Below, one piece after another: positions 63,967 through 64,000 of a DNA stretch of 64,000 bases. Both the position numbers and the translations under genes were made by a program. Every line of letters starts with the position of its first letter. Position 1 is the stretch's first letter. The notes under the pieces are model-generated. The model saw nothing but the letters and a program-made list of their open reading frames with translations, did not search any database and had not been told where the DNA came from. This DNA is from Paraburkholderia saeva (GTDB lineage: Bacteria > Pseudomonadota > Gammaproteobacteria > Burkholderiales > Burkholderiaceae), in NCBI RefSeq assembly GCF_907164555.1, contig NZ_CAJQZC010000001.1:744001-808000 (forward strand). Direction: 5' to 3'.

Positions 63967-64000
63967 GCGGTTCTCCAGACGTGTTCGATTGACGGCATTC

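Overview
The window is a stretch of high-GC chromosome from a member of the Burkholderiaceae, most like Paraburkholderia, Caballeronia or Burkholderia. The basis is codon usage, the OmpC-type porin, MctP with a DUF3311 partner, the parE-parC pair, BenE, the PII tail and several small proteins I associate with that group. No phage, insertion sequence, integrase, CRISPR array or plasmid function was found. The gene content is mostly ordinary core chromosome with small accessory modules.

Layout. 0-4.9 kb: end of a PII gene, a porin, and a HisQMP-type amino-acid ABC transporter without its binding protein. 4.9-8.6 kb: a pirin, then a Spy/CpxP-like periplasmic protein divergent from an OmpR-type two-component system; the shared upstream region carries CpxR-like repeats. 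8.6-15.7 kb: a small Cas2/SinR-like protein, a membrane diguanylate cyclase, a fused-permease NitT/TauT-type ABC transporter and two tandem paralogous lipoproteins. 16-22.7 kb: two sigma-54 activators bracketing two small membrane proteins, two small disordered proteins, and trehalose-phosphate synthase OtsA, together suggesting an envelope or osmotic stress region. 22.8-30.3 kb: an MFS exporter, a PEBP protein, an orphan C5 methyltransferase with Vsr repair nuclease, two paralogous small proteins around a CsbD-like protein, tRNA-Arg(CCU), a methyltransferase and rubredoxin. 30.5-38 kb: a DUF4399 protein, the ABC-F ATPase Uup, and topoisomerase IV (parE, parC). 38-42.5 kb: a CopD-like protein, a chromate-type transporter and a GGDEF-EAL protein. 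42.9-49.3 kb: PhzF, then a leftward run VOC protein, EamA exporter, LysN-like aminotransferase and RidA, divergent from a MocR regulator. 49.4-55.5 kb: htpG, an internally repeated small protein, ubiC, a family-6 DNA glycosylase, a ParDE-type toxin-antitoxin pair, a TfoX-like protein and a spermidine-synthase-like protein. 55.9-64 kb: DUF3311-MctP, an FUSC protein, a PhnB-like VOC protein, transaldolase, BenE, a CoxE-like VWA protein and a GNAT acetyltransferase.

Nothing here is clearly a large undescribed system. The most informative signals are five GTAAC/GTAAT-type half-sites between the Spy-like gene and the two-component operon; a second, diverged copy of the last 17 codons of the DNA glycosylase beyond the toxin-antitoxin pair; DnaA-box-like sequences just upstream of parE; the MocR-linked aminotransferase/RidA/exporter run; and the paired small-protein paralogues around 27-29 kb. 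All functions are inferred from reading the sequence and recalled family features. No database search was run.
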